Source of the DNA: Methanobacterium sp.
Lineage (GTDB): Archaea > Methanobacteriota > Methanobacteria > Methanobacteriales > Methanobacteriaceae
DNA: 54,163 bases
Direction: 5' to 3'
Assembly: GCA_015661405.1 (NCBI GenBank)
Contig: JACWMK010000013.1
Location: 1-54,163 of the forward strand
Shown: piece by piece, positions 17,322 through 25,627 of the stretch
Position numbering within the stretch: the first letter of the stretch is position 1
How the letters are laid out: each line of letters opens with the position of its first letter
Notes under the pieces: generated by a model
Told to the model about the DNA's origin: nothing
Seen by the model: only the letters and a program-made list of their open reading frames with translations
The model's database searches: none
Program-made: the position numbers and the translations under genes

Positions 17322-17546
17322 ATTTTAATTATTTTCAAAAAAAATGAATTTAATGAACTTACTTCTAATCAACAAAAAGAACTTACCAGTTATATTGATG
17401 AATTAAAGAGTTATAAGGGTATAGGTCCATTTTTCGATGAAAGATGTAATTACCTTTTATCCCAACTAGAATTTTTAAGGATGGAAATTTATCTAAATCA
17501 CATGAAAAATATAATGAATGGTTTGAATTCAAATAATAAGACATAA
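17322..17546 (+). CDS. Hidden 74-codon gene with apparent AUU start
   Basis: On the plus strand between the two minus-strand transporter blocks, an AAAGGTGAT ribosome site (17308-17316) stands five to six bases before ATT 17322. From there 74 codons are open to TAA 17544-17546, encoding a helical, soluble protein (NEFNELTSNQQKELTSYIDE, then LKSYKGIGPFFDERCNYLLS, then QLEFLRMEIYLNHMKNIMNG). The frame has no ATG, GTG or TTG before residue 54. Codon choice looks coding, and an in-frame stop lies three bases before ATT 17322. Either it starts at AUU or it is a remnant that lost its start. A TATA-like TTTCTATAAATAAAGG lies only 20 bases upstream of the ATT, which would suit a leaderless start instead. 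Confidence 0.5.
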   Translation: MLIIFKKNEFNELTSNQQKELTSYIDELKSYKGIGPFFDERCNYLLSQLEFLRMEIYLNHMKNIMNGLNSNNKT

Positions 17547-17651
17547 AGTGAAATAAATAATACTTCAAAATATATTAAAAATAATCCGTGAAAAATTTAC
17601 TTTTTCAAAGTAGAATGTGAAAATTATTATGCATTAACTCTTATATGAATT

Positions 17652-18512
17652 TTATATTCTAATTGAACTGCCTATAAATCCCATTTGGGGGAAAACGTAA
17701 ATAGCCATTATTTGTAAACAGACAATTAATACCAAAGTAGTAATGACAAAAGAATACTCATTTAAATCTATTTCTTTTTTAGTTAAACTGTAAAGTTGAG
17801 ATTTATCGGAAAATCCTCTGCTGGCCATGCTTAAATAAACACTTTCACCACGTTCATATGATTTTAAGAACATCATCATCACAGTGTAAGCCACCATTTT
17901 CAATCTCCACATATAAGCAGTTTTTTTGCTGAATATATCAAAATTTCGGCTCGTCTGTGCATGAGTTATTTTTCCGAGTTCTTCATAAAACAAGAAAAGA
18001 AATCTAATGAAAAGACTGAATATCATAGAAAAATCACGAGGCATTCCCAATCTTCTGAAAGACTCCGCAACCTCCTGCATAGGACTAATAGAAGATAAAA
18101 GCACTATACAAGTTAAAGTAACCACCAGCCGTGATAAAAGTAGTAATCCAAACATAACACCCTGATAAGTTATATGTATACCCAAAGGCAACGTATAAAG
18201 GACAGTACCTCCGTGCACGAATGGTTGCAGTATAGCTATAGATCCGCCAAATGGAATAATAATTAACACTCTCAAAAATGAATGTTTAAGAGAATTACGT
18301 GATAATAAAAGAAGAGTTACTAGATAAAGCTCTAATATGGCTAAAACAACTAATTGCGTCGTGTAAACTGCAAATACAATGACTAATAGTAAAGTTATTA
18401 ATTTAACCCTACCATCTAATGAATGAATGACACTATCCTTAATAGCGATTCTTTCAACATCAGTAACTGAGCCTCCAACGTGTAAGGCGCTTAATATTAT
18501 GTTTAAGTTCAT
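17652..18512 (-). CDS. ECF nickel/cobalt transporter transmembrane subunit (CbiQ/NikQ)
   Basis: A 286-residue EcfT-type protein. After a 40-residue cytoplasmic leader (IKDSVIHSLDGRVKLITLLL, the classic start of the family) come four to five membrane helices and two coupling motifs, HAQTSRNFDIF and SMASRGFSD. It lies 82 bases downstream of the PDGLE-type NikN gene and is the third gene of the nickel-type block. No ATPase is adjacent; one of the two CbiO copies about 3 to 5 kb downstream would have to serve. Confidence 0.9.
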   Translation of the reverse strand: MNLNIILSALHVGGSVTDVERIAIKDSVIHSLDGRVKLITLLLVIVFAVYTTQLVVLAILELYLVTLLLLSRNSLKHSFLRVLIIIPFGGSIAILQPFVHGGTVLYTLPLGIHITYQGVMFGLLLLSRLVVTLTCIVLLSSISPMQEVAESFRRLGMPRDFSMIFSLFIRFLFLFYEELGKITHAQTSRNFDIFSKKTAYMWRLKMVAYTVMMMFLKSYERGESVYLSMASRGFSDKSQLYSLTKKEIDLNEYSFVITTLVLIVCLQIMAIYVFPQMGFIGSSIRI

Positions 18513-18594
18513 ACTTTTTCCATTTAATATGAATTATTATATCCCATCTAATAAGTTCAATATTTATAATCAAAATATAAACAATATTTATAAA

Positions 18595-18900
18595 TCAGCT
18601 GTCTGTTTTTTTTCGTCTTTTTATTATTTCAGTAATACCTAATACAAGCCCAAATACCATGAAAACACCAATCATTAAAGCTGCAATTCCAGCTACAGGA
18701 CCGTTACCTAATTGATGAACTAGATAATTATCGAAAGGTGCATGCCAATAGTTAGGGCCAATCAGTACTTTAGGGTTTAAATGCTTTGCGGTTGCTGTTA
18801 TGCCGTCGGGATTTTGTGATGCTATAAATGGAGATAGGACACCTATTATTAATGCGACAGCCAAACCTCCAATTACAATACCTTTTGTTGATCGGTTCAT
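18595..18900 (-). CDS. PDGLE-domain nickel transporter component (NikN-like)
   Basis: A 101-residue protein with an N-terminal helix (GIVIGGLAVALIIGVLSPFI), the ASQNPDGI motif of the PDGLE domain, an exported loop and a second helix (GIAALMIGVFMVFGLVLGI). The PDGLE domain replaces CbiN in nickel-type ECF systems (NikMN-type). ATG 18900 overlaps the TGA of the upstream NikM gene in an ATGA overlap, so translation is coupled; GGAGATTG inside the NikM gene serves as ribosome site. Confidence 0.9.
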   Translation of the reverse strand: MNRSTKGIVIGGLAVALIIGVLSPFIASQNPDGITATAKHLNPKVLIGPNYWHAPFDNYLVHQLGNGPVAGIAALMIGVFMVFGLVLGITEIIKRRKKTDS

Positions 18901-19574
18901 TTTGAGACAATCTCCTGTGTGCTTTTAGACTCGGAATCATCTACTAATTTTTGTCGGTTCCATGCTAGTAAATCTGGTCTTACTCTTTCAATGGATGCAA
19001 TAACAATCACGGTTATTATAGCTTCTAATACACCTATCATTGCATGATAACCCCCCATATAAAGAAGACCTAATCCTAATGGGAAAGTACCAGCTAGCCA
19101 CAATTCTACTGCTGCCAGACAAGCTGCTGTGAATATAGCTATCCATGATGCTACTCCAATTGACCACCATTTAGGTAAAAATTTCTTAAGGAACCCCCAT
19201 CCGTAAAATCCCACAAAACTACCAATTATACCCATATTAATTATATTAGCCCCTAATGTAGTTACTCCTCCATCTCCAAAGAATAAAGCCTGAACCAATA
19301 ATACTAAAGCTATACATATCACCCCGGCCCATGGACTCATGAATATTATAGCCACCATTGCAGCGCCAACCATATGTCCACTTGTTCCAAATGGTACAGG
19401 AATATTAATTGACATTATGGCAAATATAAATGCAGCTAAAATTGCCATTAAAGGTATATTTCTTTCATTTAGATTGGCTCGTGACCACCGGAAAGCAAAG
19501 AATAAAAATATTATCGCAATTACATAATAAATTGCACACTGCCATAGTGGTATAAATCCGTCTGGTATATGCAA
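18897..19574 (-). CDS. ECF nickel transporter substrate-binding component NikM/CbiM
   Basis: A 225-residue membrane protein. It starts at TTG 19574 behind GGAGGAGG six bases upstream, giving MHIPDGFIPLWQC. The His2 position and the PVPFGTSGHMVGAAMV segment match metal-binding NikM/CbiM. The MHIPDGF start is the version usually seen with PDGLE-type partners. Nickel is needed for F430, hydrogenases and CO dehydrogenase in methanogens, so a dedicated uptake system is expected. Confidence 0.9.
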   Translation of the reverse strand: MHIPDGFIPLWQCAIYYVIAIIFLFFAFRWSRANLNERNIPLMAILAAFIFAIMSINIPVPFGTSGHMVGAAMVAIIFMSPWAGVICIALVLLVQALFFGDGGVTTLGANIINMGIIGSFVGFYGWGFLKKFLPKWWSIGVASWIAIFTAACLAAVELWLAGTFPLGLGLLYMGGYHAMIGVLEAIITVIVIASIERVRPDLLAWNRQKLVDDSESKSTQEIVSK

Positions 19575-19632
19575 ATAATTCCTCCTCCTTATATATTATT
19601 TATAAGTATTCGAAGTACATATGATTAATAAG

Positions 19633-19671
19633 GTATTACTAATCCCACCCTAAATATAAAACATGTAATAC
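19633..19671. promoter_or_regulatory. Candidate operator upstream of the nickel transporter genes
   Basis: An exact inverted repeat GTATTAC (19633-19639) and GTAATAC (19665-19671), spaced by 25 bases, 59 to 97 bases upstream of the NikM start. Widely spaced GTAT...ATAC half-sites are the style of NikR ligand-dependent operators (E. coli NikR uses GTATGA-N16-TCATAC). The spacing here differs, so assignment to NikR is tentative. Confidence 0.4.
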
Positions 19672-20419
19672 TCGTTCAAACATTATTATAAACCCTTAAA
19701 CTCCTCGTTTGGAATTTTAATCATATAAACCTTTTCCCCAGTATTACCTAGATGGCGGTTTTTTAATGAAAAATTAATACTAATTTATTACTAAAACATG
19801 TTTTTTAGTAGTAAATGTAATAAAAAAAAATATTTCTGTACAGAATAGATTAAATTATTCAAAATTTTTCCAACAAATTATCAAATATTCACACAATTGT
19901 AAATTGAAAATAAAAAAAGAATCAAATTAATATAATTATAATAACTAATAATATTAAATCTAAATGAAAAGATAAAAATTTTTTATACTGGTCTACTAGA
20001 AAATCTTAAAAATTATTAAATTTTAATAAAGACTAATAAAAAATTAGAAAATACTTGACTAAAGATATTATCCATTTAAATAATAATACTAAATAATTCT
20101 TGAATATTGAGTAAAAGCTAGATTAGTTAGTTACAATTCTATATAATATCAATATGATAAATTAAAAAAATTAGACTTTTACCTATTAAATTTAGATCTT
20201 AAGTTTTATAATTCGATTAGTAATATAATAAGCGTATTAAAAAAACTTTATAGATATGTAATTAATGAAAAAATAATACTATAAAAATTTATATTATATA
20301 CTTAAAAAAAAAAGAAAGAAATTCTAGAAATTAAATAAAAATAAAAATTTAGTAAAATATAAATTTAAATATTTTATCTAAATTCGAGAAACGTTGTGAA
20401 AATAAAATTTCAAATTATT
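19672..20419. other. Long AT-rich intergenic region
   Basis: About 750 bases, close to pure A/T, between the nickel transporter and the TRAM gene. A near-palindrome CTAAAACATGTTTTTTAG lies at 19792-19809. No gene or RNA was supported. Confidence 0.4.
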
Positions 20420-20665
<246 letters not shown>

Positions 20666-20846
20666 ATTTATCACTTCCAATTTATGCCATAAGCATGGCT
20701 AACTATACGTTTAGTTTAAGAGTATATAAAGTTATGTGTGAAAAACTTTTATTTTAATCTAAAACTTTTTTTGTAAACATTTAAACGCTTATTTTTATAG
20801 GAAATTGAATTAATCATATTAAATAATGAAATGAATTCAATAATCA

Positions 20847-20855
20847 TTTTATAAT
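20847..20855 (+). promoter_or_regulatory. TATA box of pyrF, suggesting a leaderless mRNA
   Basis: TTTTATAAT centred about 25 bases before ATG 20876, with no ribosome site between. In archaea transcription begins about 22-27 bases from the TATA centre, so the transcript should start at or next to the AUG. Confidence 0.5.
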
Positions 20856-20875
20856 AGTTTAACTTACATTAAATT

Positions 20876-21526
20876 ATGCAAATTAAAAATAATATCATCT
20901 TAGCCCTGGATCTTACTACTTTACCAGAAGCACTTCAAGTAGCGGATGATGTTTCAGAGTATATTGATACAATAAAGATTGGATATCCACTTGTTTTAGC
21001 TGAAGGATTAGAATGTATACATATTCTTAAAGAAGAATTTAATTGCAAAGTTATAGCTGATTTTAAAGTAGCTGATATTCCTAAAACTAATCAGAAGATA
21101 ACTGATTTAACTTTCCAAGCAGATGCAGATGCTATTATTGTTCATGGTTTCACGGGTAGAGATAGTGTAAAGGCTACTCTAGTTTCAGCTGAAAATTATA
21201 ATAGAGATGTTTTCCTAGTTACGGAAATGTCTCACCCTGGAGCAGAAATTTTCATGCGGAATGTTTCAGAGGATATAGCACTTATGGGATTGGATATGGG
21301 TATAAGTAATTATGTTGCACCATCCACTAAACTGGATAGGTTGAAGAGGATTAGGGGTATTGTAGGAGATGATTCATTTATAATATCACCAGGTGTTGGT
21401 GTGCAGGGAGGTGACCCCGCCTCAACTTTGAATTATGCTGATGCATTAATTATTGGTAGATCAATTTACACTGCGGATAATCCGAAGCAAGCTCTCCAAT
21501 CCATCATATATAGTATCAAACAATAA
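20876..21526 (+). CDS. pyrF: Orotidine 5'-phosphate decarboxylase
   Basis: A 216-residue TIM-barrel enzyme that converts OMP to UMP in pyrimidine synthesis. The catalytic D-x-K-x-x-D signature is intact in IADFKVADIPKTN. The substrate-binding IILALDLTT at the N-terminus, LVTEMSHPGAE, the SPGVGVQGGDP phosphate-binding loop and the ALIIGRSIYTADNP phosphate loop are all present. Length is typical for archaea. It stands alone and is probably leaderless. Confidence 0.96.
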   Translation: MQIKNNIILALDLTTLPEALQVADDVSEYIDTIKIGYPLVLAEGLECIHILKEEFNCKVIADFKVADIPKTNQKITDLTFQADADAIIVHGFTGRDSVKATLVSAENYNRDVFLVTEMSHPGAEIFMRNVSEDIALMGLDMGISNYVAPSTKLDRLKRIRGIVGDDSFIISPGVGVQGGDPASTLNYADALIIGRSIYTADNPKQALQSIIYSIKQ

Positions 21527-21530
21527 TTTT

Positions 21531-21590
21531 ATAGGGTCAGAGATTCTGCCTTATGTATGATTTTTTAGTAAATTTATAGTACTCCATTCG
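21531..21590. repeat. Degenerate ~58-bp direct repeat, copy A
   Basis: The stretch around GGTCAGAGATTCTGCC, then TTATGTATGATTTTTTAGTA, resembles 22681-22738 at roughly three of four positions. The copies lie 1.15 kb apart on either side of the membrane protein gene 21960-22424. The rest of 21591-21959 is AT-rich and contains no gene. Confidence 0.4.
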
Positions 21591-21959
21591 AGTGGAAATT
21601 CATTAAAATCCACGTTTTAGCCCTCCAGTATTCTATAGCAGCCATTTTCTATGTACTTTAGTAATTTCTCTCGTCTAAAAGGTTATTAATATTAAATAAC
21701 TTTAAAAAAAATTTCAATTAAATTAAGACATTTATAATTCAAATGTAAATATTTGACGCCCACATTTATTCCGAGATATAAAATTAACAGGAATATTATT
21801 ATTAATTTTTTCTAGGGTTATTTTTATATGAGTGTAATCGATTTTCAATTTTTCAGCTTTTAAATTCAAAATATAAGTTGTTAGATGAAGGGAAGATGTT
21901 AACGACGACTTTTAATTTTATTAACCCAATTTCTTTGATGAATTAAACTATTTTTTTTA

Positions 21960-22424
21960 TTATCGAATAATATCCCAAGCCTTTAAAATCCTCCTAATGC
22001 CATGACTTGTACCCATACTTCTACCTAGCATAGATCCTCCAGTAATGCAAATAATAATCACGATAAAAGCGGTACCCTGAATAAAGTAACCGAGATAAAT
22101 TGTTCTCGCAATACTGAATATGAAATATATTACCAGTATCACCGCTCCAATCCAATCCATACGTCCAATCACCATATTAGAATCCTCATCCCAAGATAAA
22201 TGAATCATCCGACTAACTAAAACACCCACACCAAAACCAATTAAAAATCCCACAAACGCTAAAAAAATACTAATACTACCCAAAAATACTTCATAAACGA
22301 CTACACCCAACATTACAAAGAAAAGGATAGTATACAATCGTAATTGCGTAACTAAACGCTTACTGATATAATCACGTATATTTAAATGCTTTAATTTCAC
22401 TTTTTCAATAACCCCAACATTCAA
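21960..22424 (-). CDS. Integral membrane protein, unknown function
   Basis: About 154 residues with four hydrophobic segments in two pairs (YTILFFVMLGVVVYEVFLGS, IFLAFVGFLIGFGVGVLV, WIGAVILVIYFIFSIARTI, FIQGTAFIVIIICITGGSML) and a Lys-rich N-terminus. Polar loops carry RMIHLSWDEDSNMVIGRMDW. The start is uncertain: TTG 22424 is the first possible codon and no good ribosome site is visible. No family is recognised. It is bracketed by a degenerate direct repeat. Confidence 0.6.
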   Translation of the reverse strand: MNVGVIEKVKLKHLNIRDYISKRLVTQLRLYTILFFVMLGVVVYEVFLGSISIFLAFVGFLIGFGVGVLVSRMIHLSWDEDSNMVIGRMDWIGAVILVIYFIFSIARTIYLGYFIQGTAFIVIIICITGGSMLGRSMGTSHGIRRILKAWDIIR

Positions 22425-22575
22425 TAAGTTAAACCTAACAAAATTTTATTTCTATTTATACTGTTCAAATGTAGATACGAATTTGATCGAAATATCAAAT
22501 AATAATATTTTTTTTTAGCAAGTTTCAATTTCTCTAGGTGCATCTTCATAGCTATTTCTTCTTCTCCCTCCATTT

Positions 22576-22686
22576 TCATTGCTGATGTACAAAATCTTTG
22601 AGGAAGAAAAATAATACAAATCCGATAACATTCCTCACTGCAGCGATAATGAATACATTATGAATAGCATCAAACTCTAAAATTAT
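22576..22686 (-). pseudogene. C-terminal remnant of a membrane transporter (MFS-like)
   Basis: A short open stretch on the minus strand ending at TGA 22576-22578 encodes FDAIHNVFIIAAVRNVIGFV followed by LFFFLKDFVHQQ. A helix preceded by an H-x-VF-x-[IL]xA pattern and ended by FLKD is typical of the last helix of drug-type MFS transporters. Nothing upstream continues it. I read it as the surviving tail of a deleted transporter gene; the assignment rests on pattern only. Confidence 0.4.
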
Positions 22687-22738
22687 AAGGTCATAGATTC
22701 TATCATAAGTATGATTTTCTAGTAAAATTTACAATACA
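22681..22738. repeat. Degenerate ~58-bp direct repeat, copy B
   Basis: AAGGTCATAGATTCTATC, then ATAAGTATGATTTTCTAGTA: the partner of 21531-21590. It sits exactly where the transporter remnant loses coding character, so the repeat may mark a recombination junction. Confidence 0.4.
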
Positions 22739-23156
22739 TTATTAGGAATGTCAGTCTGTAAGTAATAGATATTATCTAATGATATATGGATATATTTAAA
22801 TACAAACCATAAATATGATGAATAGATCATGAAATGCATGTAAACAATAATAAACCTTGATAATCAAATATAGTAGTATATTCTTTCAACTCATTATACT
22901 ATGAAAAATTATTTATAGTACTTTTTAGAAGTATTAACAAAGTACGAATAGATCATGAAATATACAATCGTGCAGAATACAAGAATTTTTTTAGTCTTCA
23001 TGTTGGTTATTGCCATTTTCTAATCGGATGAAGAGATTAATCTGACATTTGCGCATATAATATCATCGTACAATATTTGCGTAAAGAATAAGAATATATT
23101 AATAGATTTTATTGATAACAAATGCATAAGAAAATGGATATAATTTTGGGTGACAA

Positions 23157-23765
23157 ATGTATATTTCTGAAAGGACTACAGTAGGATTGACAACAAATAT
23201 TCCTTCAATTGATATTAGGAATAATATTGGTAGTTATAATAATAAGATTCTTGATTTTTTTAATGAGTTTTTTAAAGATTTAAAAGATCGCATTATTACA
23301 GAATATAATAAATCACAATATCCTTCTATTATCAATACTATTAAGTTAAACAAAGAAGATATAGCCTATATGTACTCTGTTAAAATTCATCAAATACTTG
23401 AATATGTAAATGAAATAGCTATTGTGCTTAAAAAACAGCCTTTAATTGATGAAGAATTTTTCGATTTTTTAGAAATTCAACAAATTGCCGAATATATTTT
23501 AAAAAACCAAGATTATACAAAACCTAATGTTGATGAACTCAAAATTGTTTTAAATATATTTGAAGAATTTGGAGATCTAATTACCAATAAAGCTGTTTTA
23601 TTGGATGTTAAAACTTCTGAAAATCAAGATAAATATAAAAAAAATTATTCATCATTTGATGAGAAATTCTCAAAATATAAGGAACAATTCTATTTAGAGA
23701 TATATACTCCTTCAGGCAAACATAATACAACAATTGATAATTTGTATGCTATCATGAAGGAGTAA
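23157..23765 (+). CDS. Unknown protein, partner of the adjacent PIN-domain gene
   Basis: A 202-residue soluble protein from ATG 23157 with GGGTGA close upstream. It is largely helical and rich in Ile, Lys, Asn and Glu (ILDFFNEFFKDLKDRIITEY, KLNKEDIAYMYSVKIHQILE, DELKIVLNIFEEFGDLITNK). No HTH, zinc site or nuclease motif is visible. Its end carries the AAGGAG ribosome site of the PIN gene six bases downstream, so the two are one unit. A toxin-antitoxin or RNA-processing pair is possible by analogy with VapBC, but this protein is much larger than usual VapB antitoxins. Confidence 0.65.
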   Translation: MYISERTTVGLTTNIPSIDIRNNIGSYNNKILDFFNEFFKDLKDRIITEYNKSQYPSIINTIKLNKEDIAYMYSVKIHQILEYVNEIAIVLKKQPLIDEEFFDFLEIQQIAEYILKNQDYTKPNVDELKIVLNIFEEFGDLITNKAVLLDVKTSENQDKYKKNYSSFDEKFSKYKEQFYLEIYTPSGKHNTTIDNLYAIMKE

Positions 23766-23771
23766 ATGTAA

Positions 23772-24420
23772 ATGCCTATTTTTTTGGATACTAATGTGCC
23801 GTTAGGTTATATTTTTAAATGGGATCCATGGCATTCCTATGCAACCAATGCATTCAAGAATAAAGATTTAAAATATTGGTCCAATACCGTCGTAAACGAG
23901 ACCAATCATAAATTAAAAGAACATAAAAAAAAATTATCTAAATTTTTTATACGATATATCTTATAAATTAAAAAATAGTGAAGGTTTTTTTAAGAAAGAT
24001 GATATTTTATCTTTAGCGAACTCATCTGAAGTTGATCTAGAATCAAAAAAAAGAAAGTTAGTTATTGAATCAATCTGGGATAAAGAAGGATTTAATTATG
24101 AAGAAAATAGCAGTAATATATCAAATACTTTTAATAAAATAATAATGGATTTTAATTCTGATGTTTATTCTCGAGAAAAAAAGTTTAGCTCAAATTTGCA
24201 ATTACATATACGAAAAAAGGAATATCCAAAAATCAAACAAGCATTAAGGAAAGAAATTCATTATCCTGATTATGAAATATTTTTAGATGCTCATGATTTA
24301 TGTTTCATACATAAAAATTTAGAATTTATAACTTCTGATTATGCTGAAAAAAAAATTGATTATGTTAAATCTCAAACCAATATCACTAGAATTACTGATT
24401 TAAGAAAATTTATTTTCTAA
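23772..24420 (+). pseudogene. PIN-domain ribonuclease-like protein, frameshifted in a homopolymer
   Basis: ATG 23772 is preceded by AAGGAG. The first frame gives MPIFLDTNVPLGYIFKWDPW with PIN Asp6 and a second acidic residue Glu43 (VVNETNHK), then stops at 23966. Removing one base from the A9 run (23925-23933) or the T6 run (23943-23948) opens a continuous frame LYDISYKLKNSEGFFKKDDI to TAA 24418-24420, containing FLDAHDLCFIHK and FITSDYAEKK, the expected third and fourth acidic clusters. The repaired protein is 215 residues. PIN proteins are Mg2+-dependent RNases. The defect may be a sequencing error, a true pseudogene or slippage-controlled expression. Confidence 0.75.
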
Positions 24421-24682
24421 TTATACATACTTTACCGAAATGATTCACTCTGAAATAACCATCTGTACTATTTCGAATCCAAAAAAGACTTAGACCAAGT
24501 GAATCTGGGCACAGATCAACAACCCGCCTTCCATACTCATCAATATCTTTATGATCAAACTCATCTTCAATGGTTCCATCAGACAATGGAATATTTACAA
24601 GGAACTTATCATCCAACCAAGAATCTAATTCCGTATTACCAATTAAATTCTCAGCAATTATTTTATGCACAATCTTAAACAT
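24410..24682 (-). CDS. Hypothetical protein, 90 residues
   Basis: ATG 24682 has GAAGGGG eight bases upstream. The product has no signal or membrane segment; features are ELDSWLDDKF, a Glu/Asp-rich middle (DGTIEDEFDHKDIDEYGRR) and CPDSLGLSLFWIRNS. It overlaps the 3' end of the PIN-domain gene by 11 bases in a convergent arrangement. No family is recognised, and it could be a fragment of something longer. Confidence 0.45.
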   Translation of the reverse strand: MFKIVHKIIAENLIGNTELDSWLDDKFLVNIPLSDGTIEDEFDHKDIDEYGRRVVDLCPDSLGLSLFWIRNSTDGYFRVNHFGKVCIIRK

Positions 24683-25627
24683 TAAACCCCTTCTGGTTCA
24701 TATACATGTAAATCTACAAGTTAATAAATTGCTTATGATATATTTTTTATTCATTTATTACACCTCAAACTGATTCAATATTTCCCTCTAAATTCACATG
24801 TTATATACTAAATATTCCTCGGTAATCCTATTAAATATTATTTGCATTAATACAAAATCATCCAGATTATAGAAAAATGAAGTTTCGATAACTAGAATCA
24901 AAGATTATTTTAAGGCGGATTTTTTCTCTTGGAGAATATCATTTTAATTCTTATTTGAATTTCGTGAATTTATTTTAATTTATTATTATGAGAAGCTAGA
25001 ATATAAACCAATAGATAAAACATGCAAACAACAAGACAACAATATGATGATAATCGTAACTAATATTTGATCCATAAGTTCTAGGGCTACGATCAAGATT
25101 AATTATTCATAGAACATTTATTTTAAGAAATACTATAATTTTCATATGTTAATAGTAAATAAACAAAAATAAAGAAAAGACTTCCACTCTTAATGGTAAA
25201 ATGCTTACCATTGAAGGTAGTGATGCAATAGAATTTGAAGATGAAGGATATAATTGAATTAAACATGGATAAAAAAATGATTGATAATGGTGAAGAGATG
25301 AAACGGGTGAACGTTGAACATCCCCCACCAATATATAAATCTATTTCTCTTGTTCATCTATGGTGATGGACGGATACTCCCAGCTTTAACATGGTTTATC
25401 CAGGCAATTTCATATAAAAAAAGATATTAAAAGGTTTCATAGATACGACAGATGCTGCAACTATACTCGTGAAAAATGGTACTCCTTATTTCTTTATTAC
25501 ATATCTAAGCATTGATGAACCAAATGGCAGTAAAAATGATACAGACGGGTATAATGCATACCAGCAAATCGTGAATACATTCAAATTAGAATAATGAAAA
25601 TTAGATTTGTTAAAACCATAACCTAAT
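24683..25627. other. Gene graveyard
   Basis: About 945 bases without an intact gene. On the minus strand 24996-25109 a 37-codon stretch reads LDRSPRTYGSNISYDYHHIV then VLLFACFIYWFIF, the apparent C-terminus of a membrane protein. The plus-strand remnant at 25385-25594 is listed separately. Remaining sequence is AT-rich. No transposase was seen, so loss by drift or deletion is the simplest reading. Confidence 0.4.
25385..25594 (+). pseudogene. PsbP-like secreted protein remnant
   Basis: FNMVYPGNF appears near 25385-25415. After a frame change, ILKGFIDTTDAATILVKNGT then PYFFITYLSIDEPNGSKNDT then DGYNAYQQIVNTFKLE runs to TAA 25592-25594. The F-x-M-x-YP-x-N start and the GYNAYxxIVNTFK end fit the small PsbP-like exported lipoproteins of methanogens. 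The upstream half and signal peptide are missing and the frame is broken, so this is a pseudogene. Family assignment is by eye. Confidence 0.5.

Larger units (their letters stand above)
22425..23156. other. Decayed intergenic region
   Basis: About 730 bases containing the MFS remnant (22576-22686), copy B of the degenerate repeat, and two copies of GAATAGATCATGAAAT (near 22820 and 22945). The rest is AT-rich without open frames. It looks like a deletion scar next to the PIN-domain module. Confidence 0.4.
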
